Assembly: GCA_040382235.1 (NCBI GenBank)
Contig: JBEIFV010000023.1
Location: 1-54,562, forward strand
Length of the DNA stretch: 54,562 bases
Direction of reading: 5' to 3'
Origin: JAEUOS01 sp040382235
Lineage (GTDB): Bacteria; Pseudomonadota; Gammaproteobacteria; Burkholderiales; JAEUOS01
Positions within the stretch are counted from its first letter, which is position 1. Every line of letters begins with the position of its first letter. A model generated the notes under the pieces. It searched no databases, was not told the origin of the DNA, and worked only from the letters and a program-made list of their open reading frames with translations. The position numbers were made by a program, and so were the translations under genes. Positions 16,464-24,670 of the stretch are shown piece after piece.

Positions 16464-17512
16464 GTCTCGTCAACTGCCGTATCCACAGCAAGGAAAGAAT
16501 TGTCCTTGAACCGCTGTCTTCGATCGCGCCCAAGCCCGACGAGGTACTGATACGCCTGGGCGCCGGCGGCATCTGCGGCTCCGACCTGCACTATTACTTC
16601 GAAGGGCGCGTCGGCAACTTTGTCGTCAAGGAACCCCTGACCCCCGGCCACGAAGCATCGGGCGTGCTTGAGGCGGTGGGCAGCAAGGTCCGTGGGCTGG
16701 TTGCGGGCATGAAAGTCGCCATCAACCCTTCGCATCCTTGCGGGCGCTGCACGGCCTGCCGCTCGGGCCGCGAAAACCTGTGCGAGCGCATGTTCTTCCT
16801 GGGCAGCGCGAGCGTTTTTCCGCATGCCCAGGGCATGTTCTCCGACTTGTTCATTCTGGGCGCACGCCAGGTAATGCCGGTCGATACCGATATCAGCCTG
16901 GGCGAGCTGGCGTTTGCCGAGCCATTCGCCGTTGGCCTGCATGCGGTGCAACGTGCCGGCGGCAACCTGTCGGGCAAACGGGTGCTGGTCACCGGCGCCG
17001 GCACCATTGGCAGCCTGTGCGCCACCGCGGCCAAACTCGCCGGCGCGGCCGAGGTCACGGTGTGCGATGTGCTCGATCGCCCGCTGTCGGTTGCCAGGCA
17101 AGTGGGTGCCGACCACAGCTTTCGCTCCGACCAGACCGACGCCAAGGACTACGCCGGACGATTCGATGTGGCGCTGGAAGCAGCCGGCCACCCGCGTGCC
17201 TTGCTGACCTGCCTGGATGCGGTCAAGCGAGGTGGGGTGATCGTGCAGGTGGGCACCCTGCCGCATGACGGCATGCAGTTCCCGGCCAATCTGGTGATGC
17301 AGCGTGAAATCGACTATCGCGGCGCGTTTCGCTGGGGCATCGAATTCGACTGGGCGGTCGAGTACCTGGCCCAGCGCAAGGTCGATGTGCGACCGCTCTT
17401 GACCAAGCAGTTCCCGTTGGGACAGGCGGTCGAGGCCTTCAAATTGGCGGCCGACAAGACCCAGGCGACCAAGGTGCAGGTGATGGGTGCCGGCATGGCC
17501 ATCGAAGTTTGA
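16460..17512 (+). CDS. Zinc-dependent sugar-acid/polyol dehydrogenase (L-idonate 5-dehydrogenase-like)
   Basis: 350 residues, medium-chain dehydrogenase family. The catalytic zinc residues lie in GGICGSDLHYY and PGHEASG. The structural zinc site is CGRCTACRSGRENLC. The Rossmann motif is VTGAGTIGSLCATAAKLAG. The closest known relative by pattern is IdnD, which oxidises L-idonate to 5-ketogluconate with NAD(P). It begins within the regulator stop codon region and is followed by an enolase-superfamily dehydratase, which supports a sugar-acid pathway. Assignment to idonate is tentative. Confidence 0.75.
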   Translation: MSLVNCRIHSKERIVLEPLSSIAPKPDEVLIRLGAGGICGSDLHYYFEGRVGNFVVKEPLTPGHEASGVLEAVGSKVRGLVAGMKVAINPSHPCGRCTACRSGRENLCERMFFLGSASVFPHAQGMFSDLFILGARQVMPVDTDISLGELAFAEPFAVGLHAVQRAGGNLSGKRVLVTGAGTIGSLCATAAKLAGAAEVTVCDVLDRPLSVARQVGADHSFRSDQTDAKDYAGRFDVALEAAGHPRALLTCLDAVKRGGVIVQVGTLPHDGMQFPANLVMQREIDYRGAFRWGIEFDWAVEYLAQRKVDVRPLLTKQFPLGQAVEAFKLAADKTQATKVQVMGAGMAIEV

Positions 17513-17522
17513 GAGCGCGCGC

Positions 17523-18797
17523 TTGAAACCGATTCGCATCACGGCCATTCGCCCGACCACGGTCACCGTGCCGCTCGAGGCGCCGCTGCGCCATGCGAAT
17601 GGCTGCCATTGGGGCCGCTTCGTGCGCACCGTGGTCGAAGTCGATACCGACGCCGGCATCACCGGCCTGGGCGAGATGGGGGGCGGTGGCGAGAGTGCGG
17701 AGGCGGCGATCAAGGCGCTCGAAGGCTACCTGGTGGGCAGCAGTCCGTTCGACCTGGAGCGCCAGCGCTTCATGCTCGCCAACCCGACCGCCAGCCTGTA
17801 CAACAATCGCACCCAGATGCTGGCGGCAATCGAGTTCGCCTGCATCGACATCATGGGCAAAGCGCTCGGGGTGCCGGCCTACCAGCTATTCGGCGGCAAG
17901 TTGCGCGACAGCGTGCCCTTCGCCAGCTACCTGTTCTTTCGCTATCCTGACCGCGCCGGCCATCATGAAGTGCGCAGCGCCGAGCAACTGGTGGCCAACG
18001 CCTTGGCACTGAAGGCGCAGCATGGGTTCACCAGCCACAAGCTCAAGGGCGGCGTGTTCCCTCCAGAGTACGAGCTTGCCTGCTATCGCGCGCTCGCCGC
18101 GGCGCTGCCCGGCGACACCTTCCGCTACGACCCCAACTGCGCCCTGCCGCTGGAAGACGCCGTGCGCTTCGGCCGCGCCATCGCCGATCTCAAGAACGAC
18201 TATTTCGAAGACCCCACGTGGGGCTTGAACGGCAATCGTCAGGTACGCGCGGCCACGGGCTTGCGCATCGCCACCAACACCGTCGTCGTCAACTTCGAGC
18301 AGCTGGCCTCGAACATCCGCGACCATGCGGTCGACGTGATCCTGCTCGACACCACCTTCTGGGGCGGCATCCGCCCGTGCATCAAGGCAGCGGGGGTGTG
18401 CGAGACCATGCAACTGGGTATCGCCGTGCATTCCTCGGGTGAACTGGGGATTCAATTGGCCTCGATGCTGCACCTGGGCGCGGTGCTGCCCAACTTGAGT
18501 TACAGCGCCGACGCCCACTATCACCACTTGACCGATGACGTGATTGCGGGCGGCAAGATGGCATACGTCGGCGGCGCGATCCGCGTGCCCGACGGCCCCG
18601 GGCTCGGGGTAGCGCTCGATCACGACAAGCTCGGGCAGTATGCCGAGCTCTACAAGACTCTGGGCGGCTATCCCTATGACAAGGATCCCGGTCGGCCGGG
18701 CTGGGTGCCGCTGGTACCGAACACATCGTGGGCGGATCCTCGCGATGTGGGCATCCCCGAGATGGGCACAGCAGGCCTTTTGCAAGGCGCGCCCTGA
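17523..18797 (+). CDS. Enolase-superfamily sugar-acid dehydratase (glucarate dehydratase-like)
   Basis: 424 residues from a TTG start. The N-terminal capping domain begins KPIRITAIRPTTVTVPL. The barrel has the KxK base in FTSHKLKGG, metal ligands in YDPNCALP and FEDPTWGLNG, the IATN segment typical of glucarate dehydratase relatives, and a late HSSGELGIQ with the catalytic His region. Members dehydrate aldarates or aldonates. TTG 17523 with GAGAGCG upstream is preferred; an ATG at 17487 would overlap the previous gene and adds non-homologous residues. It belongs to the regulator-dehydrogenase-TRAP operon. Confidence 0.78.
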   Translation: MKPIRITAIRPTTVTVPLEAPLRHANGCHWGRFVRTVVEVDTDAGITGLGEMGGGGESAEAAIKALEGYLVGSSPFDLERQRFMLANPTASLYNNRTQMLAAIEFACIDIMGKALGVPAYQLFGGKLRDSVPFASYLFFRYPDRAGHHEVRSAEQLVANALALKAQHGFTSHKLKGGVFPPEYELACYRALAAALPGDTFRYDPNCALPLEDAVRFGRAIADLKNDYFEDPTWGLNGNRQVRAATGLRIATNTVVVNFEQLASNIRDHAVDVILLDTTFWGGIRPCIKAAGVCETMQLGIAVHSSGELGIQLASMLHLGAVLPNLSYSADAHYHHLTDDVIAGGKMAYVGGAIRVPDGPGLGVALDHDKLGQYAELYKTLGGYPYDKDPGRPGWVPLVPNTSWADPRDVGIPEMGTAGLLQGAP

Positions 18798-18845
18798 AGC
18801 AATTACAGCAATTCTGTTTCACCCACCAACCAAGGAGACCACAGC

Positions 18846-19826
18846 ATGAAACTCAACCACCGACTCGGCCTGATCAGCGCCGCCATTGCACTTTCACTCA
18901 CCGCCGGCGGCGCGCTGGCGCAGCAAAAACTCAAATGGGCACACGTCTACGAAACCTCGGAGCCCTACCACACGCAATCGGTGTGGGCTGCCGAGGAGAT
19001 CAAGAAGCGTACCAACGGCAAGTTCGACATCCAGGTGTTCCCGGCCTCCTCCCTGGGCAAGGAAACCGACATCAACCAGGGCATGGCGCTGGGCACGGTC
19101 GACATGATCATCAGCGGCCCCTCGTTCGCGGCGCGCAGCTATCCGCGTCTGGGGATCGCCTACTACCCGTTCATCTTCCGCGATGCCGACCACCTGATCG
19201 CCTATTCCAAGAGCGCGGTGTTCAAGGACATCGTCGACGAGTTCCGCAAGAAGACCGGCATCCAGATCACCGCCTACACCTACTACGGCGCGCGCCACAC
19301 CACCTCGAACAAACCGTTCAAGGATTGCGCCGGCATGAAGAACCTGAAGATCCGGGTGCCGGACGTGCCTGCCTACATGGCGACTCCGAAGTCATGCGGT
19401 GCCAACCCGACCCCGATCGCATTCGCCGAGGTGTATCTGGCGTTGCAGAACGGCACGGTCGAAGCGCAGGAAAACCCGCTCACCACGATTGAAGCCAAGA
19501 AATTCTATGAAGTGCAAAAGCACATCATGCTGACCGGCCATATCGTCGATGGACTGACCACGCAGGTCGCGCCGCATGTGTGGAGCAAACTCACCGACGC
19601 CGAGAAGAAGATCTTCAGCGATGTGACGCTCGAAGCCGCCGCCAAGGCGACCGAGCAGATCAAGAAGCGCGAGGGCGAGCTGGCCGAGGAGTTCAAGAAG
19701 AAGGGCTTGAACGTCACCACGGTGGACCGCAAGTCGTTCTCGGATGCCGTGCTGAAAAACTTCACGGTCGAGTCGATGGGCTTTTCCAAGGCCGACTACG
19801 ACAAGATTGTTGCCATCAAGAAATAG
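18846..19826 (+). CDS. dctP: TRAP transporter solute-binding protein, DctP family
   Basis: 326 residues. The signal peptide ends at GGALAQQ. Family features include KLKWAHVYETSEPYHTQSVW, FPASSLGKETDINQGM, the ligand-binding MKNLKIRVPDVPAY and GTVEAQENPLTTI. Periplasmic receptor for carboxylates, here probably the sugar acid degraded by the preceding enzymes. A strong AAGGAG site precedes the start. The TAG stop straddles the left junction of the MITE-like repeat: its G is the first base of the repeat, so the insertion defines the present C-terminus. Confidence 0.88.
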   Translation: MKLNHRLGLISAAIALSLTAGGALAQQKLKWAHVYETSEPYHTQSVWAAEEIKKRTNGKFDIQVFPASSLGKETDINQGMALGTVDMIISGPSFAARSYPRLGIAYYPFIFRDADHLIAYSKSAVFKDIVDEFRKKTGIQITAYTYYGARHTTSNKPFKDCAGMKNLKIRVPDVPAYMATPKSCGANPTPIAFAEVYLALQNGTVEAQENPLTTIEAKKFYEVQKHIMLTGHIVDGLTTQVAPHVWSKLTDAEKKIFSDVTLEAAAKATEQIKKREGELAEEFKKKGLNVTTVDRKSFSDAVLKNFTVESMGFSKADYDKIVAIKK

Positions 19827-19937
19827 GAAAACGCTGAACAAGTCCCTGGAATGCGGAGTCTCGAAAAAAGGATCCGTATCTATTGGGCGTGATGCAAAAG
19901 TGCCTTTCTCGACCTGCGGACCTGTTCGGGGTTTCCA
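19826..19937 (+). repeat. MITE-like repeat, copy B
   Basis: This is a 112-bp copy of the element at 141-251 in inverse orientation. The first 41 bases differ from copy A at only a few positions (19 of 21 identical in the terminal repeat). The right end GGGTTTCC also matches. The middle is more diverged. The inner ends form an imperfect inverted repeat (16 of 21). TA precedes the left end; the right flank no longer shows TA. It sits inside the TRAP operon. Confidence 0.65.
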
Positions 19938-20033
19938 TCGATCCGGGCCTTGTTTCATCCGCGGGGCGCGCCTGCAAGAAGTGCATGTGCGCCCCACGGC
20001 CTCTCGCATCGACATGAAAAAAGAGTTTCGAAG

Positions 20034-20594
20034 ATGACAAGCGCCGCGCTTGACGAAGAACGCGTACTGGGCGAAGACGGCGAGTTCCACGCCAAGGACG
20101 AACCGGTCGACCTCTCCGGCTATCACTGGGAAGACTGGCTCACGCTGGGCTTCTTCTGGCTGCTCGCCGCCGACGTGTTCTACCAGTTCTTCACACGCTA
20201 CGTGCTGGCCGATTCGGCTTCCTGGACCGAGGAAATCGCGCGCTACCTGCTGATCATCGTCACCTTTCTCGGCGCATCGATCGGCATGCGCAAGAACACC
20301 CATATCCATGTCGAGTTCATCTACAAATACATTCCGGCGCCGCTCGGGCGCGTAATGTCGACTTCTGTGGACTTGATCCGGGTCGCCTTTCTTGCCTATT
20401 GCGTGTTCCTCACGTTCCAGTTGATCCCGAAAATGCAGAACCTGAAAATGACCGTGATCGATGTGCCGATGAGCGTGATCTACGGCTTCGTCGCTTTCGG
20501 ATTCGTCATGATGACCTGGCGCTCGATCAAGCTGGCGCAGCAGAACTGGAAGCAGGGCTACAGCGTGCTGGAGCGGCCCGAGACAGGATTTTAG
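20034..20594 (+). CDS. dctQ: TRAP transporter small permease, DctQ family
   Basis: 186 residues with four membrane segments, near WLTLGFFWLLAADVFYQFF, YLLIIVTFLGASIGM, VDLIRVAFLAYCVFLTF and SVIYGFVAFGFVMMTW. DctQ bridges the large DctM permease. The N-terminal tail of about 30 residues is acidic and somewhat longer than usual. Start 20034 is chosen because upstream codons are not homologous. A tiny frame encoding MKKEFRR (20014-20037) overlaps the start as ATGA and could couple translation after the repeat insertion. The gap to dctP is about 207 bases, unusual for TRAP genes. Confidence 0.82.
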   Translation: MTSAALDEERVLGEDGEFHAKDEPVDLSGYHWEDWLTLGFFWLLAADVFYQFFTRYVLADSASWTEEIARYLLIIVTFLGASIGMRKNTHIHVEFIYKYIPAPLGRVMSTSVDLIRVAFLAYCVFLTFQLIPKMQNLKMTVIDVPMSVIYGFVAFGFVMMTWRSIKLAQQNWKQGYSVLERPETGF

Positions 20595-20598
20595 AATC

Positions 20599-22005
20599 AT
20601 GAACAGCGTCTTTTTCGGTTCCTTCCTGGCCTTCATGGCCGCCGGCATTCCGATCGCCATCGCGATGTGCCTGTGCTCGCTGGTTTATATTTGGTTCACC
20701 GGCACCATCCCGCCCCTGACGGTGGTGCATCGCATGTTCGGCGGCGTCGACAGCTTTCCGCTGCTGGCCGTGCCATTTTTCATTCTCGCCGGCAACCTGA
20801 TGAACTCAGCCGGTATCACCAACCGTATCTACAACTTCGCGCTTGCGCTGGTGGGCTGGCTGAAAGGCGGCCTCGGCCATGTCAACGTGGTCGGCTCGGT
20901 GATCTTCGCCGGCATGTCGGGTACCGCGGTGGCCGACGCCGGCGGCCTGGGCACAATCGAAATCAAGGCCATGCAGGACCATGGCTACCCGACCGAATTC
21001 GCCGTCGGCATCACCGCCGCTTCCGCCACGCTGGGCCCGATCATCCCGCCTTCATTGCCGATGGTGATCTACGGCGTACAGGCCAACACCTCGATCGGCA
21101 AGCTGTTTGCCGCCGGCTTCATCCCCGGTGCCATGATGGCGATCTTCATGATGGTGATGGTCGGCTACTACGCCCATGTTCGCAAGTACGGTGCCGACAT
21201 CCCGTTTTCATGGCCGCGCATGGGCGGTGCCCTGTTCGAACTCGGCGTTTTGGCCATCACCGCCACGGTGCTGTATTTCCTTTGGTCAGCCGAAGACATT
21301 CCGGGCTGGCTGCGCTTCGGCGTACCGCTGGCCTGCGTGTGCCTGGCGGACCGCTTCTTCAAGTTCGGCGCCTACATGGCGCTGATGACCCCGGTGATCC
21401 TGATCGGCGGCATGGCCACCGGCCTCTTCACCCCGACCGAAGCGGCGGTGGCCGCGGTGGCCTGGGCCCTGTTCCTGGGCTTCGCCTGGTATCGCACCAT
21501 GAACTGGCGCATGCTGGTGAAAATCTCGATGGACACCATCGAGACCACCGCCACGGTGCTGTTCATCGTCGGTGCCGCCTCGGTGTTCGCCTGGGTATTG
21601 ACCACCACGCAGGTCACCGAAGCAATCGGCAACTGGGTGCTGTCGATTTCCAGCAATCCGCTGGTGTTCCTGCTCTTGGCCAACGTGTTTCTGCTGTTCG
21701 TCGGCTGTTTCATGGAGACCATCGCTGCGATCACCATCCTGGTGCCGGTTTTCATGCCGATCATCGCCAAGCTCGGCATCGACCCGGTGCACTTCGGCCT
21801 GGTGATGGTGTTGAACCTGATGATCGGCCTGCTCACCCCGCCGGTGGGCATGGTGCTGTTCGTTCTGCAGAAGGTGTCCAAGCTGTCGTTCGAGGCCACC
21901 GTGCGCGCGGTGTTGCCATGGATGCTGCCGCTTTTGTTCACGCTCGCCATCATCACCTATGTGCCTTCGCTGGTGATGTGGCTGCCGAATCTGCTGTACA
22001 AGTAG
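20599..22005 (+). CDS. dctM: TRAP transporter large permease, DctM family
   Basis: 468 residues, somewhat longer than the roughly 430 typical of DctM. Hydrophobic throughout with about 12 membrane segments. Conserved pieces include PLLAVPFFILAGNLMNSAGIT, GSVIFAGMSGTAVADAGGLG, ASATLGPIIPPSLPMVIYG and LNLMIGLLTPPVGMVLFV. It forms the Na+-driven channel with DctQ. The start lies 4 bases after the dctQ stop. The extra length seems to lie around residues 190-260, between the two halves. Confidence 0.88.
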   Translation: MNSVFFGSFLAFMAAGIPIAIAMCLCSLVYIWFTGTIPPLTVVHRMFGGVDSFPLLAVPFFILAGNLMNSAGITNRIYNFALALVGWLKGGLGHVNVVGSVIFAGMSGTAVADAGGLGTIEIKAMQDHGYPTEFAVGITAASATLGPIIPPSLPMVIYGVQANTSIGKLFAAGFIPGAMMAIFMMVMVGYYAHVRKYGADIPFSWPRMGGALFELGVLAITATVLYFLWSAEDIPGWLRFGVPLACVCLADRFFKFGAYMALMTPVILIGGMATGLFTPTEAAVAAVAWALFLGFAWYRTMNWRMLVKISMDTIETTATVLFIVGAASVFAWVLTTTQVTEAIGNWVLSISSNPLVFLLLANVFLLFVGCFMETIAAITILVPVFMPIIAKLGIDPVHFGLVMVLNLMIGLLTPPVGMVLFVLQKVSKLSFEATVRAVLPWMLPLLFTLAIITYVPSLVMWLPNLLYK

Positions 22006-22050
22006 CGTTGCGGCGATCCGGCGTGGCCGCTGGCGCCTGAAGGCGAGGCG

Positions 22051-22863
22051 TTACCGGCGCTTCGGCGTCCGTGCGGCCAGCAGGGCCTTGACCATCTGGG
22101 CAAAACCGGCACCGCCTTCCGCCGGGGTCACATATTTCGGCGGCACCGGCAATTGTTCAAGCACCTTCTTCACGTTGGCTACGCCGACTGTGAGCGGAAA
22201 GAATTCGAACATGGCCGCGTCGTTGGCGGAGTCGCCGATGAACAACCACTCATCGCGGGTTTCATCAAGGTTCTCGCCCCACAATTCGGACGCCACGACG
22301 CGCGTCATGGCCAGCTTGTCGTAGTCGCCGAAATAGGCGTTGATGTGGATCGAACTCACCCTGGTGGTCATGCCACGCCTGCGCACCATGGCGCGAATGT
22401 CGTTCACCACCGGGTCCGGCAGACGCGATCCCTTGGCGTTGCGCAATTCGATGGCAAGGTCAAGCTCGCGATAGGGCTGGTCCGACGACAGGAACACGCC
22501 CGGAAACTCCGCCAGCACTGAATCTCGCGCAGCCTCCATCATCTGGCGCTTCTCGGCGCGGGTTTGGTCGTCGAACCAGAAGCGCCGCTTGAGCTTGCCG
22601 GTTTCGCCGTCGAGGTGAAAGTAGAAGGCTCCGCCTTCGCCGATCACCGCGTCGACATTCCACGCGCGCGCCATGTGATCACACCAGCCGGCCGGGCCAC
22701 CGGTGACAGGAACCACCCGCAGGCCTGCGGCGATCAGGGCCTCGATCGCGCCCAGCGCCTTGGCCGTGAGCCTGCCGTGGGTGGTGATGGTGTCATCGAC
22801 ATCAGTGAACACGCCGCGGATGCGCTTGAGCCGGGTTTTGGGGATTGCGCTGAGCGGCTTCAT
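22051..22863 (-). CDS. HAD-superfamily phosphatase (HAD-IIB, Cof/MPGP-like)
   Basis: 270 residues. The HAD nucleophile motif is FTDVDDTITTHG (Asp-x-Asp) and the terminal motif is WLFIGDSANDAAMFEFF. A C2-type cap lies between, as in mannosyl-3-phosphoglycerate and sucrose phosphatases. The substrate is a phosphorylated metabolite that cannot be specified. The start overlaps the end of glpD by 4 bases, so it is co-translated with it and may act on a glycerol- or glycerate-phosphate derivative (inference). Confidence 0.75.
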   Translation of the reverse strand: MKPLSAIPKTRLKRIRGVFTDVDDTITTHGRLTAKALGAIEALIAAGLRVVPVTGGPAGWCDHMARAWNVDAVIGEGGAFYFHLDGETGKLKRRFWFDDQTRAEKRQMMEAARDSVLAEFPGVFLSSDQPYRELDLAIELRNAKGSRLPDPVVNDIRAMVRRRGMTTRVSSIHINAYFGDYDKLAMTRVVASELWGENLDETRDEWLFIGDSANDAAMFEFFPLTVGVANVKKVLEQLPVPPKYVTPAEGGAGFAQMVKALLAARTPKRR

Positions 22864-24356
22864 CTTGTTTTTGCCTCGACATAAGCGCCAACTCGGTTAC
22901 GCTCGGGCGCATTCATCTGGAGTCCGGTCTTGCTGCGACGGTACAGCACATCCTCGCCTGTGCGAGCCCATTCCGCTGCCAGCATATGGTCGATTTCGCG
23001 AGAATACAAGCCGGCGCCGAAATGCACGCCCAGATCGGCAAGTGACCGGCATCCAGCCAGCCAGCCGCGCGCCAGGCTGCCGTGACGCTGCGCGATGCCG
23101 GCCAGATGATCCTGCGGGAGAAAGTCGAATGTGCGGCCAAGTTCGTCCAGCAAGCCGCTCATGCCGCCATCCAGGTCGCCGCCTGGCAGCGGTGCGGCAT
23201 GGGTCCAGGGCGCACCCATGGCCGGAAAATGGCCCTGCAGATGTTGCAGCGCGTGCAGGGCCAGCTTGCGATAGGTGGTGAGCTTGCCGCCGAACACACT
23301 CAGTACCGGCGCGCCATCGACCCTGCCATCACGCAACACATAGTCACGCGTGACCGCGGCGGCTTCACCCGCGCCATCGTCATACAGGGGGCGCACACCG
23401 CTGTAGCTCCACACCACGTCAGAGGGCTTCACCGCGCGCGCGCTGTAGCGGCTGGCCATGTCGCACAGGTATTCGGTTTCGGCCTGCGAGATGGCCGGAT
23501 GCTCGAATTCCTCGACCGCAACATCGGTGGTGCCGATCAGCGAGAACCTCCCGAGATAGGGAATGACGAAAATGATGCGGTTGTCCGGGTTCTGCAGAAT
23601 GTAGGCATGCTCGCCTTCGTACAGACGCGGCACCACGATATGCGAACCCTTGACATGCTTGATCCGTGCCGCCTCCACGACGCCTTCGACGCCTTCGAGT
23701 ACGCGTTTCACCCAGGGCCCGGCGGCATTGACTATCGCCTTGGCCTTCATTTGATGCGGCGCCCCGTCGACGCAATCGGTGAGCCGCACCTGCCATACGC
23801 CATTATCGACACGCGCGGACATGAATCGCATGCGCGTTGCGATCGCGGCGCCAAGGTCGGCGGCGCCGCGTGCATTCAAAACTGTGAGGCGCGCATCGTC
23901 AACACGCGCATCGAAATACGAGAAACCATGCACATAGTCCGGCTTCAGGCCGGCGCCCAGCGAGGTGCCAGCCAGGCGCACGCTGCGCGATTTCGGCAGG
24001 CTGGTCTTGCCGCCCAGGAAGTCGTATAGGAAAAGCCCGGCCCGGATCATCCAGCGCGGCCGCAGATGGGGCTCATGCGGCAGCACGAACTGTAGCGGTT
24101 CGATCAGATGCGGCGCCGCCTTGAGCAGCACCTCGCGCTCGTGCAGGGCTTCGCCCACCAGGCGAAATTCATAGTATTCGAGGTAGCGCAGCCCGCCGTG
24201 GATGAGCTTGGTGCTCCACTGCGAAGTGGCCGAAGCCAGGTCACCTTGCTCGACCAGCGTCACCGCAAGGCCGCGCCCGGCGGCCGCGCGCGCGATGCCG
24301 CAGCCGTTGATGCCCCCGCCGATGACCAGCAGATCGACCGGCCCGTCGTTGGACAT
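22860..24356 (-). CDS. glpD: Aerobic glycerol-3-phosphate dehydrogenase
   Basis: 498 residues (E. coli GlpD 501). It oxidises sn-glycerol 3-phosphate to dihydroxyacetone phosphate and feeds electrons to quinone at the inner membrane. The FAD motif LLVIGGGINGCGIARAAAGR opens the protein, followed by SQWSTKLIHGGLRYLEYYEF and VVWSYSGVRPLYDD, all diagnostic for GlpD. Start 24356 matches the family; the frame is open 26 codons further. No glpK or glpF is present nearby. Confidence 0.93.
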   Translation of the reverse strand: MSNDGPVDLLVIGGGINGCGIARAAAGRGLAVTLVEQGDLASATSQWSTKLIHGGLRYLEYYEFRLVGEALHEREVLLKAAPHLIEPLQFVLPHEPHLRPRWMIRAGLFLYDFLGGKTSLPKSRSVRLAGTSLGAGLKPDYVHGFSYFDARVDDARLTVLNARGAADLGAAIATRMRFMSARVDNGVWQVRLTDCVDGAPHQMKAKAIVNAAGPWVKRVLEGVEGVVEAARIKHVKGSHIVVPRLYEGEHAYILQNPDNRIIFVIPYLGRFSLIGTTDVAVEEFEHPAISQAETEYLCDMASRYSARAVKPSDVVWSYSGVRPLYDDGAGEAAAVTRDYVLRDGRVDGAPVLSVFGGKLTTYRKLALHALQHLQGHFPAMGAPWTHAAPLPGGDLDGGMSGLLDELGRTFDFLPQDHLAGIAQRHGSLARGWLAGCRSLADLGVHFGAGLYSREIDHMLAAEWARTGEDVLYRRSKTGLQMNAPERNRVGAYVEAKTR

Positions 24357-24670
24357 GCGGCCGCTGGGCCGGAGTGGGGAATTGGGACGCACCCGACCAA
24401 TTATGCGCCCCGTGCAACGATTGCCATCGGCCAAACAGGCATACCAGCACCGTGTAAAACCACCTTACGCCTGCCCCTGCAAGGCCCAATTCAGTCGGCC
24501 GCTGGGCCATAATCAAGCATTCGGCCTGAAACCTCCAGGGCTTTTGGGCCGTAGATGGATGGAGAGCTTGCGAAACCAGTTGCGGCTCACCGCACCACCA
24601 CGACATCTGCAAGTGTCATTGCGCCGCGTTTTTTCCGCGTGCGCCAACGCGATCTTGCGGAAGGGATGCC
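24357..24670. other. Divergent intergenic region glpD / dsbD-like
   Basis: These 314 bases must hold the promoters of both divergent genes. I see no strong promoter pair, terminator or operator palindrome. The only clear signal is a GGAAGGG ribosome site before the dsbD-like start. Confidence 0.4.

Noticed and set aside
16256..17713. 485-residue minus-strand frame across the regulator and dehydrogenase
   Set aside because: It covers three real overlapping genes with clear motifs and shows no domain of its own.
19950..20033. Longer N-terminus for DctQ
   Set aside because: The extra 28 residues are Cys/Arg/His-rich, lie just after the repeat and do not resemble a DctQ N-terminus.
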